NCBI RefSeq assembly: GCF_019175385.1
Contig: NC_083344.1
Span: 25,856,231-25,920,230 of the forward strand
Reading direction: 5' to 3'
From: Lycium barbarum
Taxonomy: Eukaryota > Streptophyta > Magnoliopsida > Solanales > Solanaceae
DNA length: 64,000 bases
Shown here: positions 1 through 9,946 of the stretch, one piece after another
How positions within the stretch are numbered: the stretch's first letter is position 1
Layout: each line of letters opens with the position of its first letter
Position numbers and translations under genes: made by a program
Notes under the pieces: model-generated
Told to the model about the DNA's origin: nothing
What the model saw: the letters and a program-made list of their open reading frames with translations, nothing else
The model's database searches: none

Positions 1-1632
1 GAAAAAAATGGGCTCAGACCCAAATTTGGGAGTTTTGCTTTAAATCCAAATTAGGCTTAATCTTGAGTTATTTTAGCAAATGATTAGTGTGTTTGATCGC
101 GTAGAGCTTGAATGGCATGTTCCATCTTTCAATTTCCCGTTTTATCCTTGGGGGCCTGTTTCCCCAATCTCTTAGATTAGAATTTGACCTATCTAGAAGT
201 ATAGCAATATAGGTGTCATTATTCTTGATTTTTAATATAGAATTCGATTATGAATAGACTTTGAGTACTTGGAGGCGTTACGGAAAGGCAAGGCCAAGGT
301 GTGACGGTTCGAGGTCCTATTCGACTTCCCAGATAGGTTACAATTTACCTTTTGGTTAGACTCCGGTTAGCTACTCGTATGTAGTACACTAGGGAATTGT
401 TGGAGATTTCCTGTGAACCTTCGGGTAAGAATTTTGTGATGGAATTCTTAGGATTGGTACTGTTATGTGACTTGCGTGTTTGGGCTCGTGGCCCATAGAA
501 TCCCTAAGTTATGCTTTGCATTTCTTATGTGAATTAGTGGTTTCTTTGTATTATGGTAGATTGGTTGGGAACGGATTCATATGATACTTGTACTATGATG
601 GTTGTCCTTATACAAATTTGATTCGAATCCATATGTTATTTATGATATTCTCATTGCATGACATACTTTCTCATATACATGATATGTTTATCTTGATCTA
701 GACATTAGGCAATGGTGATGACGGAGGTAAGTATAATTCAGTCGACATTACAACATTTGCGTAGCTATCTCTATGTTGTGTGATACGGAGTGGTTAGCAT
801 TGATATCGGATGGAGGAGTCATTCTAGGCTATGTGATACAGAATGACGATACATGGACTTAGCGGTCCCCCATGGGTCATGACTGTCGAGAGGTTGGACA
901 TCATCCCCCCGGAGCATGTGAGTATCATTGCATTGCATTTCATATGCATTCACCTTATGTACCTTTGTGTCATTTGGATTGATATTGATCTTCGATGATA
1001 TGTGAGTTATTGGTTGATTATTTGGTTATGTTTGGATTCGTGATATATTTGAGACATTGTTGGTAATGGATTATACTACTTGGACTTGTTGACTTGTGTC
1101 TGTCTGTGAGCATGATTATCTTTCCATTTACTTATTTGCATGGGTGATCTAACTATTGTCGGCCTATGATGCTTACTCAGTACCGTGTTTTGTACTGATG
1201 CTACCTTGTTGTACTCTTTTCATGAGTGCAGAGTTTACTATTGGAGAGACTTCTACACCTCGCGACTGATCCCGAGGCGACATTCCTAGAGTTCTGAGGG
1301 TGAGCTACTGATGATCCATGCAGCTCGAGACTCTATCTTCTTTATTGTCCCATTTCCATTTCGAGACAATATGTATTTCAGATGATATATTGACTATTCA
1401 GACTTGTAGTAGTATTTAGTAGCTCTTGTACTGATCAGACCACTATTTGGGATTTGTTTATCTTCAGCACTTAGTATTTATATATTATGTCAGACTTATC
1501 GTACTTAATCTTAGGTTTTGCATTCATTTATTCATTAATTATTTACTGATGTTTGGTTGCATAAGGGACGGGTTCGCCTACTGAGGTGGGAAATAGTAGG
1601 TGCCCGCATGTTCTTCGAGTTAGGGTGTGACA
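1..1632 (+). mobile_element. Element A, 5' LTR (left part outside window)
   Basis: Long terminal repeat of an old Ty3/gypsy chromovirus. The right edge is set by the terminal GTGACA at 1627-1632, followed within 4 nt by a primer-binding site. Bases 1-265 match 22797-23052 (A's other LTR) with roughly 15 percent differences by eye, so the insertion is old. A stem-loop CAGTAC...GTACTG lies at 1178-1197, one of the conserved LTR islands. The left edge and promoter region of this copy lie outside the window; the equivalents can be read in the 3' LTR at 21787-23052. Confidence 0.85.
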
Positions 1633-1635
1633 AGT

Positions 1636-1649
1636 TGGTATCAGAGTCC
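1636..1649 (+). other. Primer-binding site of element A
   Basis: TGGTATCAGAGTCC sits just after the LTR end. TGGTATCAGAGC-type sites pair with the 3' end of initiator methionine tRNA, which primes reverse transcription in many plant LTR retrotransposons. It fixes the LTR boundary at 1632. Confidence 0.9.
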
Positions 1650-1819
1650 TAAGTTACCCGATCTATAAGTACAAGAGCAATTCTAGTAGAGTCTTATGGA
1701 TCGGTACAAAGAGCTCCATACTTATCCACGAGAGGCTATAGGACTTTAGGAAACTTCCCTTCTTTCATCCTTTGTGTTACTTTATTCTAATTGGTATCTG
1801 CAATTTGCAAATTGGTATC

Positions 1820-1844
1820 TAATTTGAATTCTGTTCTCTCACAG
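1820..1844 (+). promoter_or_regulatory. Acceptor-like splice site directly before gag of A
   Basis: A branch-point-like CTAAT (about 1819-1823) and a pyrimidine-rich tract end in CACAG at 1840-1844, and the gag ATG starts at the next base. This fits a plant 3' splice site. The same layout is seen before gag in B and D. Splicing itself is an inference. Confidence 0.5.
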
Positions 1845-3230
1845 ATGGGGAGGACGTGAGCCATGATAGCGAGGGATGAGGTGCCAGAGCCCGCTCCTGA
1901 GGCAGGCTCTAGAGGGTGAGGAGCAGCAAGAGGCCGCGGCTGACCCAGAGGCCGTGGAGCCGCACAAGCTAGGGGTGGATCCCCTGTATCCGGACATAGG
2001 CGAGCACACTCAGCCTCTCCAGAGCAACAGCTAGAGGCAGCACCGACAATCGAGGGCGGTGCAGGACCAGCTCAGACCTACCCTGACACTGTGTTTGACC
2101 TCATGTTTCAAGATATCATATCCCGGGTACTTCTTCATTTGACGATCAGCATGCTGTAGGGGGTGCCAGTACTCCAGGTGGCGGTTCTCAGACTCGAGTG
2201 GGGGTACGAACTGAAGATGAAGCCTTCAAAGTTCTATGGCTTATATATCGATGATGCTTATGAGTTCCTTGTTGAGATGCATGAGCGTCTCTACAAGATG
2301 GTATAGTTGAGACTCATGGTGTGGACTACACGTCATTCCAGTTTCGTAGCGACTCGAAGACTTGGTGGAGAGCATTTATTGATAGCAGGCTAGTGGGCGC
2401 TCCCCCTATTTCTTAGACTCAGTTCCATTAGGCCTTCTTAGAGAAGTATGTACCGCGTAATTTAAGGGATGTGCGCAGGGATGAGTTTCTTCATTTGCAA
2501 CAGCATGGGTTGTCTGTTTCTTAGTATGAGGCCAATTTCTGGTCTTGGCCCGATATGCTGCCCAGATGATTCCCTTAGAGGAGGAGAGAGTCTGTAGATT
2601 TGTGAATGGACTTGTGTACTCGATTAATATTGCTTGCCTTCAGTTTGTGACCATGGGGTCTTCTTTCCAGGCTATTGTTGATCATGCCATTGGTGTCAAT
2701 TCTGCTAAAGCTCAATATTTGGGAGAGGTTAGTAAGAAGAAGCCATGTCATTATGGTAGTTTCAGTGCATCCAATTACAGGGGTGGGGGACAGTCAGCCC
2801 CCAGCTGCCCTGTCCAGTCACTACTATAGGCTTCTTCGAGGGGTCTTAATAGGCCAAGTGGCTATGGAGTTGGGCAGTTTTATGGTGGATCTTACTCCCA
2901 TACAGTGGATCATGCTGGACCCTCAAGTTCATCAGCTTCTGTGCATCGACCTCCAAATCTTAGAGCATGTTATATGTGTGGCGACTCCAGTCACCTTATG
3001 AGAGATTGTCTCAGGTCAGTGAAGAGTGGGTCCCAATAGGGTTCAAGGTTTCAGACTCTAAGAGCCCCAGTACCTTCTAGTGGCAGAGGCGGTGCTCAGC
3101 CAGGCCGCGGTGGCTCTTATCAGACCAGAGGTGGACACCAGTCAGGTAGAGGTGGTCCGCAGGCTTTTAGAGGTGGTTGTGCTGGCTGTCTTTGCTATTC
3201 TTACCCGGGTAGGGCTGAGGTGGAGTCCTC
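1845..3230 (+). pseudogene. Gag polyprotein of element A (broken)
   Basis: Gag forms the virus-like particle of the retrotransposon and packages its RNA. ATG at 1845 follows an acceptor-like site. The frame begins MGRT and meets in-frame TGA at 1857, 1917 and 1941, each explained by CGA to TGA in an Arg-rich stretch (RGRG repeats). A readable segment at 2545-2829 matches the C-terminal half of chromovirus Gag (residues like SSFQAIVDHA, also seen in element G at about 63150). The Gly/Arg/Gln-rich tail at 3060-3190 follows a remnant of the zinc knuckle near 2970-3010. Several frameshifts separate these parts, so it cannot yield an intact protein. Confidence 0.8.
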
Positions 3231-3234
3231 TAAT

Positions 3235-4454
3235 GCTGTGATATCAAGTAATATTTGTGTTCGACATTGACCCAGTTCGGTATTGTTTGATCCGGGTTCA
3301 ACTTATTTCTATGTGTCTGTCTATCATGCTATTAATTGGAATTTGTGTTGTGATCATATGGGAGTGCCTATGCGTATATCTACTCCGGTCGAAGATTCTG
3401 TTACTGTTGATCAAGTCTTTCGGTCCTATTTTGTTACTTTCATGGGGGTATGATACGTGGGTAGACTTGATGCAATTAGATATGGCAGACTTTAATATTA
3501 TTTTGGGTATGACTTGGTTATCTTCCTACCATGCGATTTTGTACTGTCACTCCAAGACAGTCTCCCCGCTCTAAAAAATATCGTTTCCTATATCCGTGCG
3601 AAGAAGTTAGTGGCCAAGGGTTGTTTGGCTTATTTAGCCCATGCTCACAAAACTAGCATTGATTCTCTGCCCTTTGAGTCTGTTCCTGTTGTGAGTGAGT
3701 TTGCCGAGGTCTTCCCTTCTGATTTTCTGAGTATATCGCCCTATTGCGACATTGATTTCTGTATCGACTTGGATCCGGGCACGCGTCTTATTTTTCTTCC
3801 TCCTTATAGGATGGAGCCCGCTGAGTTGAGGGAGCAAAAGGAGCAGTTGCAAGATCTATTGAGTAAGGGATTTATTAGACCGAGTGTTTCTCCTTGGAGT
3901 GCTCCTATTTTATTTGTGAAAAAGAAGGACGGTACTATAAGGATGTACATTGATTGTCATCAGTTTAACAAGGTCACCATTCGTAATAAGTATCCCACTC
4001 CTCGCATTGATGACCTTTTTGACTAACTTCAGGGTGCTTCGATATTTTCGAAGATTGATTTGAGGTTAGGCTACCATCAGCTAAAGATTCGGGCCAAGGA
4101 TGTTCCGAAGACGGCGTTTAAGACTCGCTATGGTCATTACGAGTTCCTTATAATGTCATTTGGGCTTACGAATTCCCCAGTTGCTTTTATGACCTGATGA
4201 ATGGCATTTTCAAGCCATATCCTAATTCCTTTGTGATTGTGTTCATTGATGATATCTTGGTTTATTCCAAGAGTAGAGAGCAGCATGAGTGCCATTTGAG
4301 GATTGTTCTTGGGTTGTTAAAGGAGAAAAGGCTTTATGCCAAGTTTTCAAAGTTCAAGTTCTGGCTTGAGTCCGGGGCATTCTTAGGCCACGTTTTGTCT
4401 AAGGATGGGATCATGGTTAATCCCAAGAAGATTGAGGCCGTTAGAGATTGGGCG
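3235..4454 (+). pseudogene. Protease and reverse transcriptase N-part of element A
   Basis: The first half of Pol: aspartic protease, then RT. A frameshifted protease is readable at 3257-3574, with the downstream [11 protein letters not shown] motif typical of Ty3 proteases at about 3490. RT follows at 3514-4026, including [19 protein letters not shown] and the [20 protein letters not shown] block. A TAA at 4024 is CAA to TAA by context. A one-base deletion near 4188 shifts frame before the catalytic [10 protein letters not shown] (about 4240-4272), so the YxDD-type box is intact. Coding stops at 4454 only because element B is inserted there; the frame resumes at 19584. Confidence 0.85.
4450..4454 (+). 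repeat. Target-site duplication GGGCG, left copy (second copy 19584-19588)
   Basis: GGGCG occurs immediately before B's first base and immediately after its last. This is the 5-bp duplication expected for integrase. Removing one copy rejoins A's reading frame across the insertion, which confirms the boundaries. Confidence 0.95.
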
Positions 4455-4554
4455 TGTTACACCTCGGAAGATTCCCCGTGAACGTACGATGAATAAGGCC
4501 AACAACGGATACGAGTGTACGATGTTTTACTAAGAAGGGAATACTACTCATGAG

Positions 4555-4710
4555 TAGGGATGGCAGTGGTGCGGTGCGGTGCGGGTGCGGTGCCGGTTCT
4601 GTCTAAACTCACAAAATTATAACCCGCCCCGCCCTGCCCCGCATTGCCTCTAAACCCACTAAAACCCGCCCCGCACCCACACCCACATAAACCCGCCCCG
4701 CCCCGCGTTC
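4555..4710 (+). repeat. hAT left subterminal GC-rich repeats
   Basis: The left 150 bases hold tandem GTGCGG units and then repeated CCCGCCCCGC blocks. Arrays of short subterminal motifs near hAT ends are typical transposase-binding sites (Ac carries AAACGG arrays). The match with the right end is inverted. Confidence 0.75.
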
Positions 4711-5586
4711 TTGTTTTAATTTTTTTTTTTTTTAAATTACAACCAGATTTCTTTTTCATGTAAAATTTGAAAGATACCAGGAGACAAATTTACAATCCCA
4801 CATATACTCTTCTGCAGCTAAACATTCTTTGATACCATAAGCCAGAATGATGATTTAAAAGCAAGTGAAACTTTTAGATCCCTTATATAGCTCATTAAAT
4901 CATAGAACTATGGAATGATCGCTTTTTATCCATATCAATCATAACCACTTTCTTCAATTTGAAACTCAAAAGCAGTGAGGACATTTGGACATATAACTGA
5001 TAACAAATAAGGATTGACAACTTAACAATAAGCAATGCTTACAACTGGAAATTAGTTTACAATGATGCAATATAAAGCTTCTACAACAGCTTGACCAATA
5101 TAAAGTAAAGAGCACACAATGGTCTAACGATGATGTGAACATCGTAAGTGTTTGGCTATCAAATTTGCAGTACAGGTTTGCTGATGCGTCTGCTTTTTTC
5201 CTTGTCATAAACAGATGGGAAAATCATGCGCAAGAAATGTTCCATTGATGTCACTCCCCCTGTTCCAAAACAAGACACACAAACATCATAAGAAGAAACA
5301 AGAACAATGTTCATTGTATGCAAACAGAGCCAGTGCTTCCACAGTCCACTACAACTGTAAAATACCACAGTCAAATGGCATGAAAGTGACTTCAGTCTTT
5401 TTGTCATCCATGAGATATAAAATAAAATAAATTAAAAAGCGCATTCATATAACAATGACATTATTTTTTTCTTATTTTGTTACCCCACCTTTTGCTAGTG
5501 CATCTATGCTGACACGCTACCAAGTATCAACACCAACATATCACAAGCACAAAACACAAGCTTAATTATCCAAGTAAACTCGATAT
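4711..5586. other. hAT element interior without recognisable coding
   Basis: About 0.9 kb between the subterminal repeats and the transposase remnant, with a T-run at 4718-4733. By position it should hold the 3' part of the transposase gene including the hATC dimerisation domain, but I see none of its motifs. It may be replaced, intronic or strongly decayed. Confidence 0.5.
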
Positions 5587-6980
5587 CTATAATACCAAAA
5601 GCATAATATAACATAAAGTCCAGTTGAGTACTAAAATGAAAAGTGCCAAATCTGAAACGAAACAAAGATTAGAACTTTTAACCCAAACTTCCAATTCTAG
5701 CTTAATTTCACAAACTTTTGAAAAGTACTGACTTGAAGTTGGATATTGACTTCCTGAGAATTGTTCAGTAATATGATAAAAAAGCTTCAACTTACAACAA
5801 ACTTCTTCTGCTGCACTCCATTGCCCTTCAGTTGGATAACAACGATAACTAGTGTCAGTTAGACTCAACTTCATAAACACATCTTTATAGTCTAGGGTCG
5901 TTTTCAACATTAGATATGTTGAGTTCCAACGAGTTGGATAATCATACTCCAACGTTTTGTTAAAAGAAATATGTAACAACCGTGCAGCTTCTTCAAACCT
6001 TTCAATTCTACTTGATGACCCTATCCAGTATAAGACACTGTTGCACACATTACTAACACTATCTCCTATCACCTTTAGCCCTTCTTGCACAATCAAATTC
6101 AAGATGTGTGCGGCACAACGCACGTGAAACAATCGACCCATCAACAATAAATCCCTTTTACAAAGTTTCTCATCTAACAAAGTCTTCATCATTGCATTGT
6201 TTGTGCTACATTTATCAACTGTAATGGTTGATAATCTTCTTTCAAGATTCCACTCTAACAAACAATTAATCAACGCACTACACAAAGTATCCTTATCATG
6301 TGGGGCAGGTACATAAACAAATCTAAGAATATGACTTTGAAGCCTCCATGAATCATCAATAAAATGCGCTGTAATAGCCATGAATCCTTTTTTGTTATTG
6401 TCCGAAGTCCACATATCAGTAGTAATTGCAATTCTACTTGTGAGTTTTTCCAATAAGTTAGAAGTTTTTATTTCAAATTGTCAAAAATCCTCAAAATATC
6501 ATTTTTGATTGTGTTCCTTGACACCATTTTGAACAACGGCTGAAGACTAGCAACAAACTTTCTAAATCCTACATGATCAACTATAGACGGGGGATATTCA
6601 TGCAATATAATGGCGTGAGCAAGTTCTTTACGTGAAACATCTTGATCGAAATAATGTTGGCTACTATCATCACCCCCCGAACCGCTATCGTTTCCCAAAT
6701 TTCTTGGCTTATTAGGACATCTACGAAAATGTTCTGACATAGACGATGTCCCGCATTTTCTATTTGCTTTGATACGAGCATTACAGTAATTACAAATACC
6801 ATAGCGAACACCATTAACGCTTGCCGGTTTAAAATGTCTCCATGATTTAGACTTCAATTTCCTTTTTTCAGATTCAGTAAATTCAATAATTTGAGAAGAC
6901 CTTTGGCTCTCACCCTCAATGGGCACAGGAAGAGTACTAGAAGATGAACTAACCGAATTTTCTTCATTTTGAGATTCCAT
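5587..6980 (-). pseudogene. hAT transposase (Ac-like, BED zinc finger), frameshifted and C-terminally incomplete
   Basis: The enzyme excises and reinserts the hAT element in the nucleus. The ATG at 6978-6980 starts a protein with a Ser-rich leader. A BED-type zinc finger follows (WRHF, C..C pair in YGICNYC, then H and C in SEHFRRCP; residues about 45-92). One missing base near 6470 breaks the frame. The second part (5587-6453) carries the RNase H-like core: ITTDMWTS with the first catalytic Asp, ITVDKCSTN, FHVRCAAHILNLIVQEGL and YPTRWNSTYLML. The third catalytic Glu and the hATC region are not found, so the enzyme is inactive as read. Confidence 0.88.
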
Positions 6981-7374
6981 GCTTATCTATAAGTACAAAA
7001 TACAGAATTTAAATACTATTAGTGAGGCTCAATGGGAACTGTATAGTGTTTTTGGTTGTAGACAAAGATAATCTTTTGAAGAATTTAAATGCAATAACAC
7101 TACCAAGAAATAAAATAACGAGAGAGACTCACACAGAAATAAAATAAAGAGAGCAAAAACAAGAGAGACTAAAGGACATAATAATCAAATAAAGAGAACG
7201 AAAACAAGAAATTAGCAGAGGTTTATACATTTACCTTGAGAAATTAGCAGAGATGGTGTTTGTTTTAGGGTTTAGCAGAGATGGACTTAGGCACTTAGCC
7301 GTTGTCTTACTCTGTCAAGAAAAAATAAGCTGTAGTCCTAGGTTTTAGGATTTTGTAATATTTTAAAATCCCTA

Positions 7375-7527
7375 ACCCACACCCGCACCCGCCCCACACA
7401 AAATTAATTTTTAAAAATTTAGACCCGCCCCGCCCCGCACCGCACCCGCCTATACCCGCACCCGCACATACCCGCACTTGCCTAAACCCGCCCCCCCCGC
7501 ACCCGCACCACCCCATTGCCATCCCTA
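7375..7527 (-). repeat. hAT right subterminal GC-rich repeats and terminal inverted repeat
   Basis: Repeated ACCCGC/CCCGCC units at 7378-7515 end in the inverted repeat closing at 7527. This mirrors the left end and supports the element limits. A run of eight C near 7491 suggests local slippage. Confidence 0.75.
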
Positions 7528-7559
7528 CTCATGAGTTTTGAAAATGAGAAAGTTACGAA

Positions 7560-7832
7560 TTTGCATTTCGGCCCAGTGGTCGTAAAATGGAATACGGCCC
7601 GTAAAGTGCCATCGTCTTTCAACTATCAAATTTTCAAATTTCTGTCAAATGCTTCAAATGGTTAAAAATGACTTGGAATACGGACCGTAAATTGAAATAC
7701 GGCCTGTAAACTGAGTCGTAAACTGCCATGATCTCCAGCATGCCTTTCTGTTTTGATATGCTTAAATACAGTCGCGAAGGACGGACCGTAAACCAGAATA
7801 CGGCCCGTAAAGTGGGGTTTACGACCACTGTG
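7560..7832 (+). repeat. Palindrome cluster in B 5' LTR (core ACGGNCCGT)
   Basis: At least five copies of the palindrome TACGGNCCGTAAA or close variants (about 7591, 7680, 7704, 7782, 7800), mixed with half sites GTCGTAAA and TTTACGAC. The cluster ends about 40 bp before a TATA-like box. B's 3' LTR and solo LTR C hold the same family of sites. The position suggests upstream promoter or enhancer elements; this is inference. Confidence 0.8.
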
Positions 7833-7875
7833 CATCCCGACTACTGTTCATAAAAAAAATCAGATTTTGTGATTA

Positions 7876-7883
7876 CTATAAGG
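7876..7883 (+). promoter_or_regulatory. Putative TATA box of B 5' LTR
   Basis: CTATAAGG lies downstream of the palindrome cluster and about 250 nt upstream of the donor-like site. The copy in the 3' LTR is at 17777-17784. The following C/T-rich stretch looks like a plant 5' leader. Confidence 0.6.
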
Positions 7884-8126
7884 GACCCTTTTCATTCATT
7901 TCATTTCATTTTCTCATCTACACCACTCAAGAACTCTCTAGAAAATTCTCCAAACACTTCAACCATAAGAATAACAAGGAAATCAATGATCAACAACATT
8001 AAATCCATGAAACAAAGTGTGTGAAACTCAAGTGAAGATCATCCAAACCAAGAAGTTCCAAAAAAGAGTGAAGTAGGGTTTTGGTGCTAGAGGAGTAAAT
8101 CCATTCAAAGCTTGTTCAACGATCAT

Positions 8127-8137
8127 CTAACGTAAGT
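8127..8137 (+). promoter_or_regulatory. Splice-donor-like site in B 5' LTR
   Basis: CTAAC|GTAAGT with GT at 8132-8133. The same place reads CTAAG|GTAAAT in the 3' LTR (18019) and CCAAG|GTAAGT in LTR C (15919). With the acceptor-like site at 9945 it would define a leader intron of 1814 nt removing the rest of the LTR and the primer site. Confidence 0.5.
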
Positions 8138-8845
8138 TTCATGACCATTTCATGTTGTTTAAGGTATTGGAAGGTTAAGACACCCGAATTGTAGTAAAAC
8201 ATAGCAAATGGGTCATAAATGAGTGAATAGTGCCATGAGTGAATGGTAGTTGTATTGAATCATGAAAGTTAGTGTGTTGTGAGTATGAATACGTTATAAA
8301 TGACATGTAAACCATGAGATAAGTGTGACACATGAAAAAGTATGATAGTGAACCCAAAACCATAAATGTGGGAAAAATGAAGAGAAATGGTGGATCGTGG
8401 TCATTGTATATGAATGATGATTATTGATTGCTATATTGTAATTGTTGTTGTTGGTGTTGGAAGTTGACATGAAATATGGGAAAAGTAGTGTAAACAAAGG
8501 AAGTGCTGCCCAATTGTCTCTAGAAATAGTAGTGCGTTCTTATAGTCAATTAACTAACGTAAATGTGAAACCTCTTTTGAAGGTAGAAACGCGATATCGA
8601 AGGAGAACAAGGGAGCGATAGTTTAGTTAAACGTCAAAGGTATGTGAGGCTACTCCCTTCTTTCTAATGGCATGAATCCTATAGCGTAACGTGTTTCTTA
8701 TCCATGAGCCTATGTCTATAATTAGCTACACAAAGTAATGAGTTAAAGTATAGAAAGTCTAATGATGTTATTTATCGCTTACACTCACCTTATATGCTAA
8801 TTCCTTCAAGGTGAGGCAAAATGTCCATGATTGTTCCATAATGCA

Positions 8846-8877
8846 ATCGGGGGATCACGACCTTACGTCACCCCGAT
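8846..8877 (+). promoter_or_regulatory. Conserved stem-loop with TTACGTCA in B 5' LTR
   Basis: ATCGGGG and CCCCGAT form a perfect 7-bp stem around a loop holding TTACGTCA, whose reverse is the bZIP-type core TGACGTAA. Equivalent stem-loops are at 16663-16694 (C), 18717-18748 (B 3'), 35207-35237 (E) and 48131-48160 (H, weaker). Confidence 0.65.
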
Positions 8878-9745
8878 AGAGTATGTATTATGATAAGCTA
8901 AGCATATTGTGATGAGCATATGATGATATTACTATTACACCGCGCCTATTTGGCCGGGCATTCACCGCCAAGGCGGGCAGCTATGTGATACACCATGGCC
9001 AGATGGCATGGGCAGACACCACTAGTGGGCGGCATGAGATGTTACCCCGGACGCGGGCTCATGTTATGATTATCACACCGATCCGATATGGACGGGCAGT
9101 TTATACATGATGCATATATGATATGATATGATGATGAGCATGAGTAAGACAACATGATTTGTTTTCTTATACTTGGCAGTTAGATTCCGATGTTCCATAT
9201 GAGTATCTTCCTTATATCATTTTCTTACTTCATTGTTTATGCCTCTCATACTCAGTACAATATTCATACTGAGGTCTGTTTTCTTTGGACGCTGTGTTCA
9301 TGCCCACAGGTAGACAGGGAGGAGAGCTCGATCCAGATCCGTAGTAGCTGTCAGTTGATTGGAAGCCCTCCATTGTCCCAGAGGTGCTTATGGCTATTAT
9401 TTTATGTATATATATAACCTTGTATATGTATTTTGGGCACGATGGGGTCTTGTCCCGTCCCTATGTTCAGTTCCCCAGTAGAGGCTCGTAGATACGCAGT
9501 GCGGGTTAGATGGTCTCACGAGATCGCTGCTGTATATCTATACCTATGTATATTATTTTGCTAGCCCAAGGGCACATGTACATGAAAGTATTTTATGTTT
9601 CCATACGAGATATGATTTTTCCTACACTATGAGTATAAAGATGATAAAAAGGGTATAAAATGAGTAAAATGAGCGACAGAACGAGCGGTGCTCGGTGGTT
9701 AGCCCCGGGTACCCGTCGCGGCCCCTAGCTGGGTCGTCACAAAAG

Positions 9746-9759
9746 TGGTATCAGAGTGG
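9746..9759 (+). other. Primer-binding site of element B
   Basis: TGGTATCAGAGTGG four bases after the LTR end, matching the 3' end of initiator methionine tRNA over the first 11 bases. Confidence 0.9.
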
Positions 9760-9914
9760 TTTAGTCCTAGGAAGTGTCTACGAGCCGTGTATAGTAGAGT
9801 ATTGTTTATGGTGTGTTGCGTGCCACATCAATAAACAAGTGGCTACAGGGCATTTAGGAACAATGACCATCTTTCTTCTCGTGAGATCGTGCGGTAGAGC
9901 CGAGTGTAAGATTT

Positions 9915-9945
9915 TATCCTCTCTAATAGTATGTTGTGATTTCAG
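9915..9945 (+). promoter_or_regulatory. Acceptor-like splice site before gag of B
   Basis: Pyrimidine-rich stretch with branch-like CTAAT (9923-9927), ending GATTTCAG at 9945. The gag ATG begins one base later (9947). Element D has the nearly identical TGTTGTGATTTCAG before its gag. Confidence 0.5.
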
Positions 9946-9946
9946 A

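Larger units (their letters stand above)
4555..7527 (-). mobile_element. hAT-superfamily DNA transposon inserted in the 5' LTR of B
   Basis: Terminal inverted repeats TAGGGATGGCA(G/A)TGG at 4555 and, reversed, at 7527. Perfect 8-bp duplication CTCATGAG at 4547-4554 and 7528-7535, as expected for hAT. B's 3' LTR has the empty site near 15027 (CTGATGAG), proving the insertion came after B integrated. Both ends carry dense CCCGC-type subterminal repeats. It carries one degenerate Ac-like transposase gene on the minus strand; the part encoding the C-terminal hAT dimerisation domain is not recognisable, so the copy is probably non-autonomous. Confidence 0.95.
4455..9741 (+). repeat. Element B 5' LTR (interrupted by hAT element)
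   Basis: Starts TGTTACACC and ends CACA at 9741, just before the primer site. Bases 4555-7527 plus one 8-bp duplication are a hAT insertion absent from the other LTR, leaving about 2306 bp. It contains, in order, a palindrome cluster (7560-7832), TATA-like box (7876), donor-like site (8132), a TGCTGCCC island (about 8503), an AGGTATGT island (8639), the ACGTCA stem-loop (8846-8877), GGCCGGGCA units (8950-9100), a CAGTAC stem-loop with one damaged arm (9253-9271), TTCATGCCC (about 9297) and GAGGCTCGTAG (9482). Confidence 0.92.

Noticed and set aside
4966..5430. Open frames on both strands at 4966-5430 as a second hAT-encoded protein
   Set aside because: Overlapping frames on both strands, Cys/Ser-rich and without motifs; more likely chance in a decayed 3' part of the transposase gene.
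7307..7522. Gly/Cys-rich open frame at the hAT right end
   Set aside because: Produced by the CCCGC subterminal repeats of the hAT element, no independent support.
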